Assembly: GCF_028737215.1 (NCBI RefSeq)
Contig: NZ_JAQZAM010000010.1
Span: 62,001-126,000, forward strand
From: Actinomycetospora chibensis
GTDB lineage: Bacteria; Actinomycetota; Actinomycetes; Mycobacteriales; Pseudonocardiaceae
DNA: 64,000 nt
Direction of reading: 5' to 3'
How positions within the stretch are numbered: position 1 is the first letter of the stretch; every line of letters begins with the position of its first letter. The translations under genes were made by a program, and so were the position numbers. The notes beneath the pieces are model-generated. The model was not told the DNA's origin and did no database searches. It saw only the letters and a list, made by a program, of their open reading frames with translations. Of this stretch, positions 43,769 to 52,632 are shown in pieces.

Positions 43769-44883
43769 ACGCCCGTGAGGCCGGCGAGCGTGAGGCCGCG
43801 GGCGGCGGCGACGCGCTCGGCCTCGTCGTCCAGGCGCGCGCGGACGTCCGGCTCGAGCTCCGCGACGGGAGCGACCTCGATCGTCAGGCGCTTGCCCGAG
43901 GCCCGCGGCCTCCAGCTCCCGACGATCTCGCCGTCGGCCAGCAGCGCGCCCGGGTTCCCGATGACGCGATAGAGGTCCTTGCGCACCGCGGGGTCGGGCG
44001 CGAGGAGCTCGCGGTCGCGGGCCTGGAGCATCGGGTCCAGCGGCGGCAGGAGCCGCACGAGGTCGGGCTCCGGGGCGCCGAGCGCCGCGTCGAGGTCCGC
44101 GGCCGGCAGCCACGCGGGCCGGTCGTCGACCCGGACCTCGACCAGCTGCGGCAGGGCGGCCTCCCACCCGGGCGCGAAGGCGGTCGGGGACGTCCCGACG
44201 AAGTCGGCGACCTCGCGGGGCCCCGCCGGCCCGAGGACACGCAAGTAGTCGAGCACCAGGCGGGCGGCGCGGGCCGGGTCGCCCTCGACCGGGCGGGACC
44301 AGTCGGGCGGCGGCGGGGTGAGCAGCAGCGTCCTGCCCGTCGCGTCCAGCCCGACACCGACCGGGAACGCCGAGAGCCGCATGAGCTGCTCGTTGACGTG
44401 GACGCACGCGCAGGGCCGGCAGTCGCGGAGCAGCGCCTCGGGCAGCAGCTTGGTGACGGCGGTGCTCGCCGCGCCCTTGGTCATCGGCTCGGTGACGACC
44501 TCGGCGAGCGCGTCTGCCGCCCGGTCGATCGCCTCCCGCGCCGGGATGCCGACCCGCCGCTGTTCCGGCCCGCTCCAGTGGAGGCGGGCGCCCGCGTCGG
44601 CGTCGCCGAACGGCCGCGCCGCCGCCGCGATGTCGTTGCGCTGCGGCGTCGGGTGGTGGTGCGGGGCGCCGCGGTGCGTCCACCCGTCCGTCAGGTCGTG
44701 GGCCGCCGGGTCGACCTCGTCATCGTCATCGATGCGGGCGGCGAGGACGAGCCGTGCGGTGGGACCCGAGTCCTGGATGCCGAGCGAGGCCAGGGCCGCG
44801 ACCGCACCGGGGCGGTCGCGGTGCAGTCCCTGCACGGCGATGCGGTGCGCCATGACCTGCTCGCGCGTCATCGTCTCCACCAT
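43765..44883 (-). CDS. Winged-helix DNA-binding protein, AlkX/AlkZ-like glycosylase family
   Basis: The 372-residue protein has the HTH_42 tandem winged-helix fold of AlkZ-type DNA glycosylases: N-terminal TREQVMAHRIAVQGLH, central LDYLRVLGPAGPREVADFVG and the family motif PPLDPMLQARDRELL. AlkX/AlkZ proteins unhook crosslinks or alkylated bases. Which activity this copy has is not clear from the motifs. Its stop overlaps the sirtuin stop by 4 bp. Confidence 0.82.
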   Translation of the reverse strand: MVETMTREQVMAHRIAVQGLHRDRPGAVAALASLGIQDSGPTARLVLAARIDDDDEVDPAAHDLTDGWTHRGAPHHHPTPQRNDIAAAARPFGDADAGARLHWSGPEQRRVGIPAREAIDRAADALAEVVTEPMTKGAASTAVTKLLPEALLRDCRPCACVHVNEQLMRLSAFPVGVGLDATGRTLLLTPPPPDWSRPVEGDPARAARLVLDYLRVLGPAGPREVADFVGTSPTAFAPGWEAALPQLVEVRVDDRPAWLPAADLDAALGAPEPDLVRLLPPLDPMLQARDRELLAPDPAVRKDLYRVIGNPGALLADGEIVGSWRPRASGKRLTIEVAPVAELEPDVRARLDDEAERVAAARGLTLAGLTGV

Positions 44884-44945
44884 GGTGGCCAGCTTTCCGC
44901 ACCGTCCCTGACACCTCCCGTCAGGTTGCGGGGGAAGATGGGCGC

Positions 44946-46013
44946 GTGAGCTCGGTGCGCGCGGTGCCCGTCACGACGGACATGGACGGGGACGCGCTGT
45001 CGGCCGACGACGCCTGGCACACCGCCCGCCGGATCGGGCTGGTCGCGCTGCTGCGGGACGCGCTGGTCCGGTTCCGCTTCGGCGACGGGTTCAGCCACGC
45101 GCGCGGCTTCGCGCTCCAGCTCGCGCTGGCGATCGTCCCGCTCGTCATCGCGGGCAGCGGACTGGCGACGGCCGTGGGCGCCGAGTCGGTCGCGCAGGTC
45201 GTCGCGCAGACCGTCGTGGCCGTGTCCCCCGGGGCGGGCGACCAACTGCTCGCCGACGTCGTCGCCCGCGGGCCCGCCGAGCTCCCCGAGGAGGCCGGCG
45301 GCGACGACACGCGCTCGGAGAACGTCGGCGAGTTCGCGGTGGCGTTCGGGCTGATCACCGCGTTCCTCGCCATGACGAGCGCGATCGCCCAGCTCGAGCG
45401 CGGCACCAACCGCATCTACGGCACCGAGCGCGACCGGCCGTTCCTGCGCAAGTACACCCGCGCCGCCGTCCTCACGCTGACGGCGGGGTCGTCGCTGGGG
45501 CTGGGCCTCGTGCTGATCATCGCGGGTGGGCCGCTCGGGGACGCCGTGGAGCAGGTCTACCGGTGGGGCGACGTCGCCGAGACGATCTTCGACGTGCTGC
45601 GCTGGCCCGTCGGGCTCGCGGCCCTCGTCGTCGCCGTCACCGTGCTCTTCCGGCACTCGCCGCGGCGCCACCAGCCCGGGCTCTCCTGGCTCGCGCTCGG
45701 CGCCGGCCTCACCGTGATCCTGTGGCTGGCGGCGTCGGGCTGCGTGGCGCTCTACGTCGCCGTGTCCGGGGACTTCAGCGACACGTACGGCCCGCTCGCC
45801 GGGATCATGGCGCTGCTGCTGTGGGCGACGGTCACCGGCGTCGCCCTGCTCCTGGGGATCGCCGTCGCCGCGCAGCTCGAGGGCGCACGGGCCGGGATCG
45901 ACGACCCGCTGCTGCGCGACGACGACGCCGACGGCATCCCCGACGAGCTGCAGCCCGAGCCGCAGGACCAGCAGTCGGCTGAACCCGTGACGCCGGACGG
46001 GGGACGTGCCTGA
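44946..46013 (+). CDS. YihY/BrkB-type membrane protein
   Basis: The 355-residue protein has six or more membrane helices and family segments FGDGFSHARGFALQLALAIVP and GTNRIYGTERDRPFLRKY. The C-terminus is an acidic tail (DPLLRDDDADGIPDELQ). YihY proteins were once called ribonuclease BN, but that activity belongs elsewhere; the role here is unknown. Its stop lies in the dyad upstream of the WYL regulator. Confidence 0.85.
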   Translation: MSSVRAVPVTTDMDGDALSADDAWHTARRIGLVALLRDALVRFRFGDGFSHARGFALQLALAIVPLVIAGSGLATAVGAESVAQVVAQTVVAVSPGAGDQLLADVVARGPAELPEEAGGDDTRSENVGEFAVAFGLITAFLAMTSAIAQLERGTNRIYGTERDRPFLRKYTRAAVLTLTAGSSLGLGLVLIIAGGPLGDAVEQVYRWGDVAETIFDVLRWPVGLAALVVAVTVLFRHSPRRHQPGLSWLALGAGLTVILWLAASGCVALYVAVSGDFSDTYGPLAGIMALLLWATVTGVALLLGIAVAAQLEGARAGIDDPLLRDDDADGIPDELQPEPQDQQSAEPVTPDGGRA

Positions 46014-46027
46014 CAGGCGATGTCAGG
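46009..46027. promoter_or_regulatory. Perfect dyad CCTGACA-N5-TGTCAGG upstream of the WYL gene
   Basis: The 7-5-7 dyad covers the YihY stop and lies just upstream of a TAGGAC -10-like hexamer (46035-46040) that is 7 nt from GTG 46048. Position and symmetry fit autoregulation by the WYL protein. Confidence 0.6.
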
Positions 46028-46047
46028 GATGGGGTAGGACTGACCCC

Positions 46048-47043
46048 GTGCGCGCCAGCCGGCTGCTCTCCGTGCTCCTCCTGTTGCAGAACCGAGGACG
46101 GGTGACCGCGCGCGAGCTCGCGGACGAGCTCGAGGTCTCGATCCGCACGATCTACCGGGACATGGACGCCCTGTCGGCGTCCGGGGTGCCCGTCTACGCC
46201 GACCGCGGTCCGGACGGCGGCTACTCACTCCTGGAGGGCTACCGCACCCACCTGACCGGGATGACCGCCGAGGAGGCCGACGCGCTCGCGCTCTCCGGGA
46301 TGCCCGAGGCCGCCGCCGAACTCGGTCTCGGGCGGGTGCTCGCGGCGGCACAGCTCAAGGTGCAGGCGGCGCTGCCCGGCGAGCTCTCCGACCGCGCGGG
46401 CCGCATCGCCGAGCGCTTCCACCTCGACGCCCCCGGCTGGTTCCGCGAGGCCGACCATGTCCCGACGCTCACGGGGGTCGCGGACGCGGTGTGGAACCAG
46501 CGCGTGCTGCGCGTGCGCTACCGGCGCTGGGCCACCGGCGGGCGCGAGCCGGAGGTGGAGCGCGAGCTCGAGCCGCTCGGGGTCGTCCTCAAGGCCGGCA
46601 CCTGGTACCTGGTCGCCCTTCCCCACGGCGGCGACCCGGGCGCGACGCCGCGCACCTACCGCGTGGCCCGCATCCTGGCGCTCGAGACGCTCGACGTGCG
46701 CTTCGACCGGCCCGAGGACTTCGACCTCTGGAAGTACTGGCACCGGCGCACCCAGGAGCTCACCGACGCCCTCTACCAGGCCGAGGCGACCGTGCGCCTC
46801 TCCCCGCGGGCGATAGAGCTGGCCCCGGCCCTCCTGCGCCCGCACACCGCCCGCGCGCTCGCCGAGGGCAGCTGGCCGGCCGACGACACCGGCTGGGTGC
46901 GCGCGGTGATCCCGATCGAGTCGCTCGCCCACGCCCGCTCCGAGCTGCTGGCCCTCGGCGCCGAGGTCGAGGTGCTCGCCCCGGTCGCCCTGCGCGAGCA
47001 GATGGCCGACGTGGCCCGCACCCTCGCCGGGCTCTACGCCTGA
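46048..47043 (+). CDS. WYL-domain transcriptional regulator
   Basis: The 331-residue protein has an N-terminal HTH_11 DNA-binding domain (LLLQNRGRVTARELADELEV then IRTIYRDMDALSASGVPVYA), a WYL domain (WATGGREPEVERELEPLGVVLK with YLVALP) and a C-terminal WCX domain. Such proteins sense nucleotides or ssDNA, or control metabolism and DNA damage; the ligand is unknown. The start is set by a leaderless-type hexamer. It ends 5 bp before the inverted-repeat element. Confidence 0.9.
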   Translation: MRASRLLSVLLLLQNRGRVTARELADELEVSIRTIYRDMDALSASGVPVYADRGPDGGYSLLEGYRTHLTGMTAEEADALALSGMPEAAAELGLGRVLAAAQLKVQAALPGELSDRAGRIAERFHLDAPGWFREADHVPTLTGVADAVWNQRVLRVRYRRWATGGREPEVERELEPLGVVLKAGTWYLVALPHGGDPGATPRTYRVARILALETLDVRFDRPEDFDLWKYWHRRTQELTDALYQAEATVRLSPRAIELAPALLRPHTARALAEGSWPADDTGWVRAVIPIESLAHARSELLALGAEVEVLAPVALREQMADVARTLAGLYA

Positions 47044-47047
47044 CTGC

Positions 47048-47104
47048 CGTGTCAGCGAAGTGCCGTCGCAGACGTTGAGTGTCCGTATTGGTACTTCGAT
47101 CACC
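47048..47104. repeat. Left terminal inverted repeat (57 bp)
   Basis: Begins CGTGTCAGCGAAGTGCCGTC and ends TGGTACTTCGATCACC; it matches the reverse complement of 48260-48316 at 56 of 57 positions (difference at 47089). Confidence 0.93.
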
Positions 47105-47193
47105 GCGCGACGACCGAGCCCGGGTGCGAGGTCGATCCGTTTCGATACCAGCCCGCTCGGTGGTGCGTCGGGGCCCGCCGTTGCGGGTGCAGC

Positions 47194-47228
47194 CGAGGTC
47201 CATCCACAGGAGCCGACCTCGTCCACAG
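47194..47228. promoter_or_regulatory. Leader motifs: dyad CGAGGTC-N14-GACCTCG and two TCCACAG copies
   Basis: CGAGGTC (47194-47200) and GACCTCG (47215-47221) form a perfect 7-bp dyad. TCCACAG occurs at 47203-47209 inside it and at 47222-47228 just after it; TCGTCCACA differs by one base from the actinobacterial DnaA box TTGTCCACA. They lie 50-90 bp before the element gene. Their role is unknown. Confidence 0.4.
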
Positions 47229-47280
47229 CAGACTGCGCTCGGCGTGACGTCTCACCTCGCCGAGGCCGACGCTGCTCGAC

Positions 47281-48264
47281 ATGCGACGGGGAGGGTGGGC
47301 CCAGAATCTCGACGTCCTCCGGGCCAAGAGTTGGGAGGGCATCATCTCGGCCCGCGATCTCGTCCGCCTGGGCGTGCCCGAGCGAACGGTCTACCGGCGG
47401 ACGCAGGAGGACGGTCCCTGGACCTTGCTCTACCCGGCGACGTTGATGCTCACGAAGGGCACGCCGACGCTGCGGCAGTGGGAGATCGCGGCGCTCGTCC
47501 ACGCCGGGCCGGGTGCGATGCTCACGGGTCTGGGGGCAGCACGCCACCACGGCCTACGCCGCGGCGGGGAACCTGAGTTCGACCATGTCCTGATCTCCAT
47601 CGAGCGGCGGGCGCTCAGCATCGGCCGCGCCCGGGTCGAACGGACAACCCGGCTGCCGCGAGCCATGGAGCGCGCCGGGCTTCCTGTGGCGCCGCTGGCG
47701 CGATGCATCATCGACCACGTCCGCAGGCTCAAGGACCAGGAACAGATCGCCGCCGTCGTCACGGAAGCCATCCAGCGGGGAATGGTGCTCGAGGAGACGT
47801 TGTGGGCCGAGCTCGAGAGGAGCACCCGTAAGGGCACCGCAGCTCCGCGGCGGGTTCTCGAAGCGACCCGCGCAGGGGTGCTCTCGCCTGCCGAGTACAC
47901 CGCGCGCGGCTTCTGGGAGTCGTACGACGACCTACCGCCCATCGAGTGGAACATCGATGTCTACACCGAGGACGGCGAGTTCGTCGCGACCGTGGACGGG
48001 CTCTGCCGAGAGCTCGGCTTCGTCTGGGAGATCGACTCCGTCGAGAACCACTTCGCGACACCGCAGCAGGTGCGCGAGACGCTGGCTCGGCAGCGTCGGC
48101 TGCGCGCGCTGGGGTTGCACGTCCTCGGGACCCGGCCTGCCCAGCGCCGCGACGATCCAGAGGGTCTGCACGAGGACATCCTCGCGAATCTGGCGATCGC
48201 TGCGGCCCTTCCGGCGCCGCGTGCGCTCTACGGCCCCGGCCCTGCCGTCCGGCAAGCCGGGTGA
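47281..48264 (+). CDS. AbiEi-type winged helix fused to DUF559/Vsr-like nuclease domain
   Basis: The 327-residue protein has an N-terminal winged helix as in type IV AbiEi antitoxins (SARDLVRLGVPERTVYRR, then PATLMLTKG), an AbiEi_4-like middle with LTGLGAARHHGL, and a C-terminal PD-(D/E)xK pattern: Asp239 in VATVDG, then Glu250-x-Asp252 and His257 in VWEIDSVENH, with the 11-residue Asp-to-Glu spacing of DUF559 proteins. No AbiEii toxin gene is adjacent. It is the only gene in the inverted-repeat unit, so a role as nuclease in the maintenance or movement of the unit is inferred. Confidence 0.78.
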   Translation: MRRGGWAQNLDVLRAKSWEGIISARDLVRLGVPERTVYRRTQEDGPWTLLYPATLMLTKGTPTLRQWEIAALVHAGPGAMLTGLGAARHHGLRRGGEPEFDHVLISIERRALSIGRARVERTTRLPRAMERAGLPVAPLARCIIDHVRRLKDQEQIAAVVTEAIQRGMVLEETLWAELERSTRKGTAAPRRVLEATRAGVLSPAEYTARGFWESYDDLPPIEWNIDVYTEDGEFVATVDGLCRELGFVWEIDSVENHFATPQQVRETLARQRRLRALGLHVLGTRPAQRRDDPEGLHEDILANLAIAAALPAPRALYGPGPAVRQAG

Positions 48265-48316
48265 TCGAAGTACCGATACGGACACTCAACGTCTGCGACG
48301 GCACTTCGCTGACACG
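48260..48316. repeat. Right terminal inverted repeat (57 bp)
   Basis: Inverted copy of 47048-47104; it includes the gene's last codon and TGA (48262-48264), so the repeat constrains the protein end. Confidence 0.93.
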
Positions 48317-48330
48317 TCCCCCACACACGC

Positions 48331-48367
48331 CGGAGCCCCGGCCCCCACGAGGGGGACCGGGGCTCCG
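48331..48367. terminator. Strong hairpin downstream of clpC
   Basis: CGGAGCCCCGG-CCCCC pairs with GGGGG-ACCGGGGCTCCG around a 4-nt loop, with a single bulge. It lies 21 bp past the clpC stop and could also end transcripts leaving the element on the plus strand. Confidence 0.85.
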
Positions 48368-48387
48368 GGCGTGCAGCGATCGGAAGG

Positions 48388-50925
48388 CTACTCCGCCGCG
48401 GCGACCTCGGGGGTGTCGGGCACCGGGGTCGGCTTGGCCTCACCCCGGAAGGTGAAGGTGGCCGTCTCCGGAGCCTGCTTGGTGACCCCGTTGTCGTCGG
48501 TCTCGGGCTCCCAGCCCTCGACGTCGACCAGCACGATCTGACCGCCCTCGATCTCGCCGAAGAGAATCTTCTCCGAGAGCTGGTCCTCGATCTCGCGCTG
48601 GATCGTGCGGCGCAGCGGCCGGGCCCCGAGCACCGGGTCGAAGCCGCGCTGGGCGAGCAGCTTCTTCGCGGCATCGGTGAGCTCCAGGGACATGTCCTTG
48701 TTCTGGAGCTGCTTCTCGGTGCGCCCGATCATCAGGTCCACCATCTGAACGATCTCCTGCTCGGTCAGCTGGTGGAACACGATGATGTCGTCGATGCGGT
48801 TGAGGAACTCGGGACGGAAGTGCTTCTTCAGCTCGTCCGTGACCTTGTTCTTCATCCGCTCGTAGTTCGAGCCGCTGTCGGAGCCGGACTGGAAGCCCAG
48901 GCCGACCGCCTTCGAGATGTCCTGGGTGCCGAGGTTCGACGTGAACACGATGACCGTGTTCTTGAAGTCGACGATGCGGCCCTGACCGTCGGTCAGGCGA
49001 CCGTCCTCGAGCACCTGCAGGAGGGTGTTGTAGACCTCGGAGTGGGCCTTCTCGATCTCGTCGAAGAGGACCACCGAGAACGGCTTGCGGCGCACCTTCT
49101 CGGTGAGCTGGCCGCCCTCCTCGTAGCCGACGTACCCGGGGGGCGCGCCGAAGAGCCGCGAGGCGGTGTACCGGTCGTGGAACTCACCCATGTCGATCTG
49201 GACGAGGGCGTCGTCGTCACCGAACAGGAACTCCGCGAGCGCCTTGGTGAGCTCGGTCTTACCGACACCCGAGGGGCCGGCGAAGATGAACGAGCCCGAG
49301 GGGCGCTTCGGGTCCTTGAGGCCGGCCCGCGTACGGCGCATCGACTGCGAGACCGCCTTGACGGCGTCCTCCTGGCCGATGATCCGCTTGTGGAGCTCGT
49401 CCTCCATGCGGAGCAGACGGGTGGTCTCCTCCTCGGTGAGCTTGAAGACGGGGATGCCGGTCCAGTTGGCCAGCACCTCGGCGATCTGCTCGTCGTCGAC
49501 CTCGGCGACGACGTCGAGGTCGCCCGACTTCCACTGCTTCTCGCGCTCGGTCTTCTGCCCGATGAGGTTCTTCTCCTCGTCGCGCAGCCGCGCCGCCTTC
49601 TCGAAGTCCTGCGCGTCGATCGCGGACTCCTTCTCGCGACGGACGTCGGCGATCTTCTCGTCGAACTCGCGCAGGTCCGGCGGCGCGGTCATGCGGCGGA
49701 TGCGCATGCGGGCGCCGGCCTCGTCGATGAGGTCGATGGCCTTGTCCGGCAGGAAGCGGTCGTTGATGTAGCGGTCGGCCAGCGTGGCCGCCGCGACGAG
49801 CGCCGGGTCCGTGATCGAGACGCGGTGGTGCGCCTCGTAGCGGTCGCGCAGCCCCTTGAGGATCTCGATGGAGTGCGCCACCGAGGGCTCCCCCACCTGG
49901 ATGGGCTGGAAGCGGCGCTCGAGGGCGGCGTCCTTCTCGACGTGCTTGCGGTACTCGTCGAGGGTGGTGGCCCCGATGGTCTGCAGCTCGCCGCGGGCCA
50001 GCATCGGCTTGAGGATCGACGCGGCGTCGATCGCGCCCTCGGCGGCACCCGCACCCACGAGCGTGTGGAGCTCGTCGATGAACAGGATGATGTCGCCGCG
50101 GGTGCGGATCTCCTTGAGCACCTTCTTGAGGCGCTCCTCGAAGTCACCGCGGTAGCGCGAGCCGGCCACCAGCGACCCGAGGTCGAGGGTGTAGAGCTGC
50201 TTGTCCTTCAGCGTCTCGGGGACCTCGCCCTTGACGATGGCCTGGCCGAGGCCCTCGACGACGGCGGTCTTGCCGACGCCGGGCTCGCCGATGAGGACCG
50301 GGTTGTTCTTGGTCCTCCGGGAGAGGACCTGCATGACCCGCTCGATCTCCTTCTCCCGGCCGATGACCGGGTCCAGCTTGCCCTCGCGGGCCGACTGGGT
50401 GAGGTTGCGACCGAACTGGTCGAGCACGAGGGACGACGACGGGGTGCCCTCGCCACGCTGGCTGCCCGACTCCGCGGGCTCCTTGCCCTGGTAGCCCGAG
50501 AGCAGCTGCAGCACCTGCTGGCGCACACGGTTGAGGTCCGCGCCGAGCTTGACGAGCACCTGGGCGGCGACGCCCTCGCCCTCACGGATGAGCCCGAGCA
50601 GGATGTGCTCGGTGCCGATGTAGTTGTGCCCGAGCTGCAGCGCCTCGCGCAGCGACAGCTCCAGCACCTTCTTCGCGCGGGGGGTGAAGGGGATGTGCCC
50701 GGACGGAGCCTGCTGGCCCTGGCCGATGATCTCCTCGACCTGCTGGCGCACGCCCTCCAGGGCGATGCCCAGCGACTCGAGCGCCTTGGCGGCGACTCCC
50801 TCGCCCTCGTGGATCAGCCCGAGCAGGATGTGCTCGGTGCCGATGTAGTTGTGGTTGAGCATCCGGGCCTCTTCTTGGGCCAGGACGACCACCCGCCTCG
50901 CGCGGTCGGTGAACCTCTCGAACAT
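48388..50925 (-). CDS. clpC: ATP-dependent Clp protease ATP-binding subunit ClpC
   Basis: ClpC unfolds substrates for the ClpP protease. The 845-residue protein has two N-terminal Clp repeats ([20 protein letters not shown] region and its copy near 80-140), AAA-1 ([15 protein letters not shown]), a UVR-containing coiled middle region ([15 protein letters not shown]), AAA-2 ([20 protein letters not shown]) with a VGF-type loop for ClpP docking, and an acidic tail. It is essential in mycobacteria (clpC1). Confidence 0.97.
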   Translation of the reverse strand: MFERFTDRARRVVVLAQEEARMLNHNYIGTEHILLGLIHEGEGVAAKALESLGIALEGVRQQVEEIIGQGQQAPSGHIPFTPRAKKVLELSLREALQLGHNYIGTEHILLGLIREGEGVAAQVLVKLGADLNRVRQQVLQLLSGYQGKEPAESGSQRGEGTPSSSLVLDQFGRNLTQSAREGKLDPVIGREKEIERVMQVLSRRTKNNPVLIGEPGVGKTAVVEGLGQAIVKGEVPETLKDKQLYTLDLGSLVAGSRYRGDFEERLKKVLKEIRTRGDIILFIDELHTLVGAGAAEGAIDAASILKPMLARGELQTIGATTLDEYRKHVEKDAALERRFQPIQVGEPSVAHSIEILKGLRDRYEAHHRVSITDPALVAAATLADRYINDRFLPDKAIDLIDEAGARMRIRRMTAPPDLREFDEKIADVRREKESAIDAQDFEKAARLRDEEKNLIGQKTEREKQWKSGDLDVVAEVDDEQIAEVLANWTGIPVFKLTEEETTRLLRMEDELHKRIIGQEDAVKAVSQSMRRTRAGLKDPKRPSGSFIFAGPSGVGKTELTKALAEFLFGDDDALVQIDMGEFHDRYTASRLFGAPPGYVGYEEGGQLTEKVRRKPFSVVLFDEIEKAHSEVYNTLLQVLEDGRLTDGQGRIVDFKNTVIVFTSNLGTQDISKAVGLGFQSGSDSGSNYERMKNKVTDELKKHFRPEFLNRIDDIIVFHQLTEQEIVQMVDLMIGRTEKQLQNKDMSLELTDAAKKLLAQRGFDPVLGARPLRRTIQREIEDQLSEKILFGEIEGGQIVLVDVEGWEPETDDNGVTKQAPETATFTFRGEAKPTPVPDTPEVAAAE

Positions 50926-51260
50926 TCGTCACTCCTGACTGCTGCGCCGGCGGTCCTCCACCGAGTGTCCACGAAGAGACGGCCCGGTGGCCCCTTGGCT
51001 GGTGCCCGATGACGGATCGGGACGCCCACGATGCCCAAGCTGGCAGAACACCGCAGCCCCATCCTAGTCGTCGCGCGGGACGTCACGGGACGGTGACGGT
51101 TCCCCGGCCGTGACGGCCGTCACGCGCGCCGACATCGATCCTGCTCCCGGGCCGCTGGAACCCGGGGCACCACGGCCCGTCCAACCACCGGAGACGTTCG
51201 CCTCATCCCCACGAACCGTTCGCCACGGGCGAACCATCCACGCCGGTGAGGTCGCCGCGG
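50926..51260. other. Intergenic region upstream of clpC
   Basis: No gene is supported. The region holds the clpC promoter and a cluster of CGTCAC/GTGACG half-sites at 51081-51124; otherwise nothing distinctive was seen. Confidence 0.5.
51081..51124. promoter_or_regulatory. Crp-like palindrome cluster upstream of clpC
   Basis: CGTGACGGCCGTCACG (51109-51124) is a perfect 16-bp palindrome matching the Crp-type pattern GTGA-N6-TCAC. CGTCAC-N6-GTGACG (51081-51098) is a second perfect dyad beside it. Together they supply four GTGAC half-sites in 44 bp. A Crp or Crp-like factor probably acts here on clpC. Confidence 0.6.
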
Positions 51261-52544
51261 TCAGGGCGCGTAGCCCATCACGTCGAGGCCGAGCGGCGAC
51301 ACACCCGCTCGCGGACCGGCCCCCGCCCGGTCGATCGGGAACGGCACGGGACCGGCGGTGCCCTGCTGCAGCGCCTCCTCGGACGTCACCCGGCCTTCGA
51401 GGGTGAAGGTGTCGAACTCGAAGGGCAGACCGTTCGACGCGAGCGGGTCGGGGCGGTCCATCACGTGGAAGTGCAGATGGGGAGCATCGGAGTTGCCGGA
51501 GTTGCCCAGCTTGCCGAGCACCTGGCCGCGGCGCAGCTGCTGCCCGACGGCGAGGTTCAGCGGGTTCCCCGTCTGCAGGTGCGCGTAGAAGGCGTAGCGC
51601 CCGCCGCCGATGTCCTGGACGACGTGGTTGCCCCCGTACTGCTGCAGCGTCAGGCCGCCCGGGTTCGCCCCGGGCGGCTGCTGCGGGAGATCGCCCACGA
51701 GCCCGACGACCGGGCCGTCGGCGACGGCGAGGATGTCCGCTCCGACGTACGGGTAGCTCGCGATGTCCGTCGGCGGTCCGGTCATCATCCGGCCGGCCGC
51801 GTCGGTCCGGACGTAGTCGATGGCGAAGCGCTCCGGCGCCCACAGCTGCCCGTCGATCGGGCTGACCGCGCCACGGTGCGCCCCCAGGCGGCAGCAGCTG
51901 TCGCCGTCGAGCCACCCGGGTCCGCGCAGCGGCGGCGAGATGCGCGCCGGCGGCGTCCGGTCGACCGCCGTCGGCGCCACCGTCGCGGTCAGGGTCGGCG
52001 GGACGAGCGGCGGCGACGGCTGGGCGAACGCCGTGTCGAGGCGGTGCTCGAGCCGGGCGGGCACGGGGTCGGTCGGCGCGAGGGTGACGTCCAGCCAGAT
52101 CAGCCCGCCCTGCCCCCCTTGCAGGTCCCGCGAGCCCAGCTGCCCGCCGAACGGCTTGATCCAGGCGGCGAGGGCGTCGCCCTCCAGCCGCAGCAGCGAC
52201 CGGCCGTCGCCGACGACCTCGACCGCGTTGATCGTGGCCGGAGAGATCAGGATGTTGTCGACCTGGAGCTCGTAGGCCAGGTGCACCCGGCCGTCCGTTG
52301 CGGGCACCGGGATCGGGGCCCGGAGCACCGACGCCGCGACCGGGGTGAACACCGACGTCCCGCCCACCACCGTGTCCGAGGCCGACGGGCCGCCGAACGG
52401 ACCCTCGACGGACACGGCGCCGAGCGCGGGAGACACCGACGGGGGCGGCGGCCCCGCTGCGGGCGAGCCGCACGCCCCACCCACCAGCACGGCCGCGAGC
52501 ACGGCCCCGATCGCCGCCGCCCGCCGAGGCCCACCTGTCCGCAC
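51261..52544 (-). CDS. M23-family peptidase-like lipoprotein
   Basis: From GTG 52544 the 427-residue protein has a signal peptide with lipobox VGGAC (Cys about 26), an about 190-residue beta-rich N-terminal region and a C-terminal LysM-less M23 domain. The domain has YAFYAHLQTGN, GQVLGKLGNSGNSDAPHLHFHV (second metal motif HxH), and ERFAIDYVRTD where the first metal motif lies. There, Arg replaces the usual first His, so cell-wall hydrolase activity is uncertain; such proteins may activate other hydrolases. Confidence 0.83.
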   Translation of the reverse strand: MRTGGPRRAAAIGAVLAAVLVGGACGSPAAGPPPPSVSPALGAVSVEGPFGGPSASDTVVGGTSVFTPVAASVLRAPIPVPATDGRVHLAYELQVDNILISPATINAVEVVGDGRSLLRLEGDALAAWIKPFGGQLGSRDLQGGQGGLIWLDVTLAPTDPVPARLEHRLDTAFAQPSPPLVPPTLTATVAPTAVDRTPPARISPPLRGPGWLDGDSCCRLGAHRGAVSPIDGQLWAPERFAIDYVRTDAAGRMMTGPPTDIASYPYVGADILAVADGPVVGLVGDLPQQPPGANPGGLTLQQYGGNHVVQDIGGGRYAFYAHLQTGNPLNLAVGQQLRRGQVLGKLGNSGNSDAPHLHFHVMDRPDPLASNGLPFEFDTFTLEGRVTSEEALQQGTAGPVPFPIDRAGAGPRAGVSPLGLDVMGYAP

Positions 52545-52632
52545 GCCGTCTCCCCGAGGTCCCGACGCCCGCAACTGTCGGGGATCCGACGGAGGCGTCG
52601 ACGAGGAAACGTAGGGAGCCGATGATCGACAC

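Larger units (their letters stand above)
47048..48316. mobile_element. TIR-flanked single-gene element encoding an AbiEi-DUF559 protein
   Basis: The 1269-bp unit is bounded by 57-bp terminal inverted repeats with one mismatch (47048-47104 and 48260-48316). It contains one gene (47281-48264) and a 176-bp leader with two TCCACAG copies. The right repeat covers the last codon and stop of the gene. The unit sits exactly between the WYL stop (47043) and the clpC terminator (48331). No transposase is present and no target duplication was seen. It may move in trans or by its own nuclease. Confidence 0.75.

Noticed and set aside
47048..48316. The inverted-repeat unit as a standard insertion sequence
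   Set aside because: It has no transposase, no DDE or HUH signature and no target-site duplication at its outer edges.
48772..51012. Long plus-strand open frame opposite clpC
   Set aside because: It is antisense to a full-length ClpC with all motifs, has Asp/Leu/Val-rich composition typical of a mirrored frame, and no recognisable domain.
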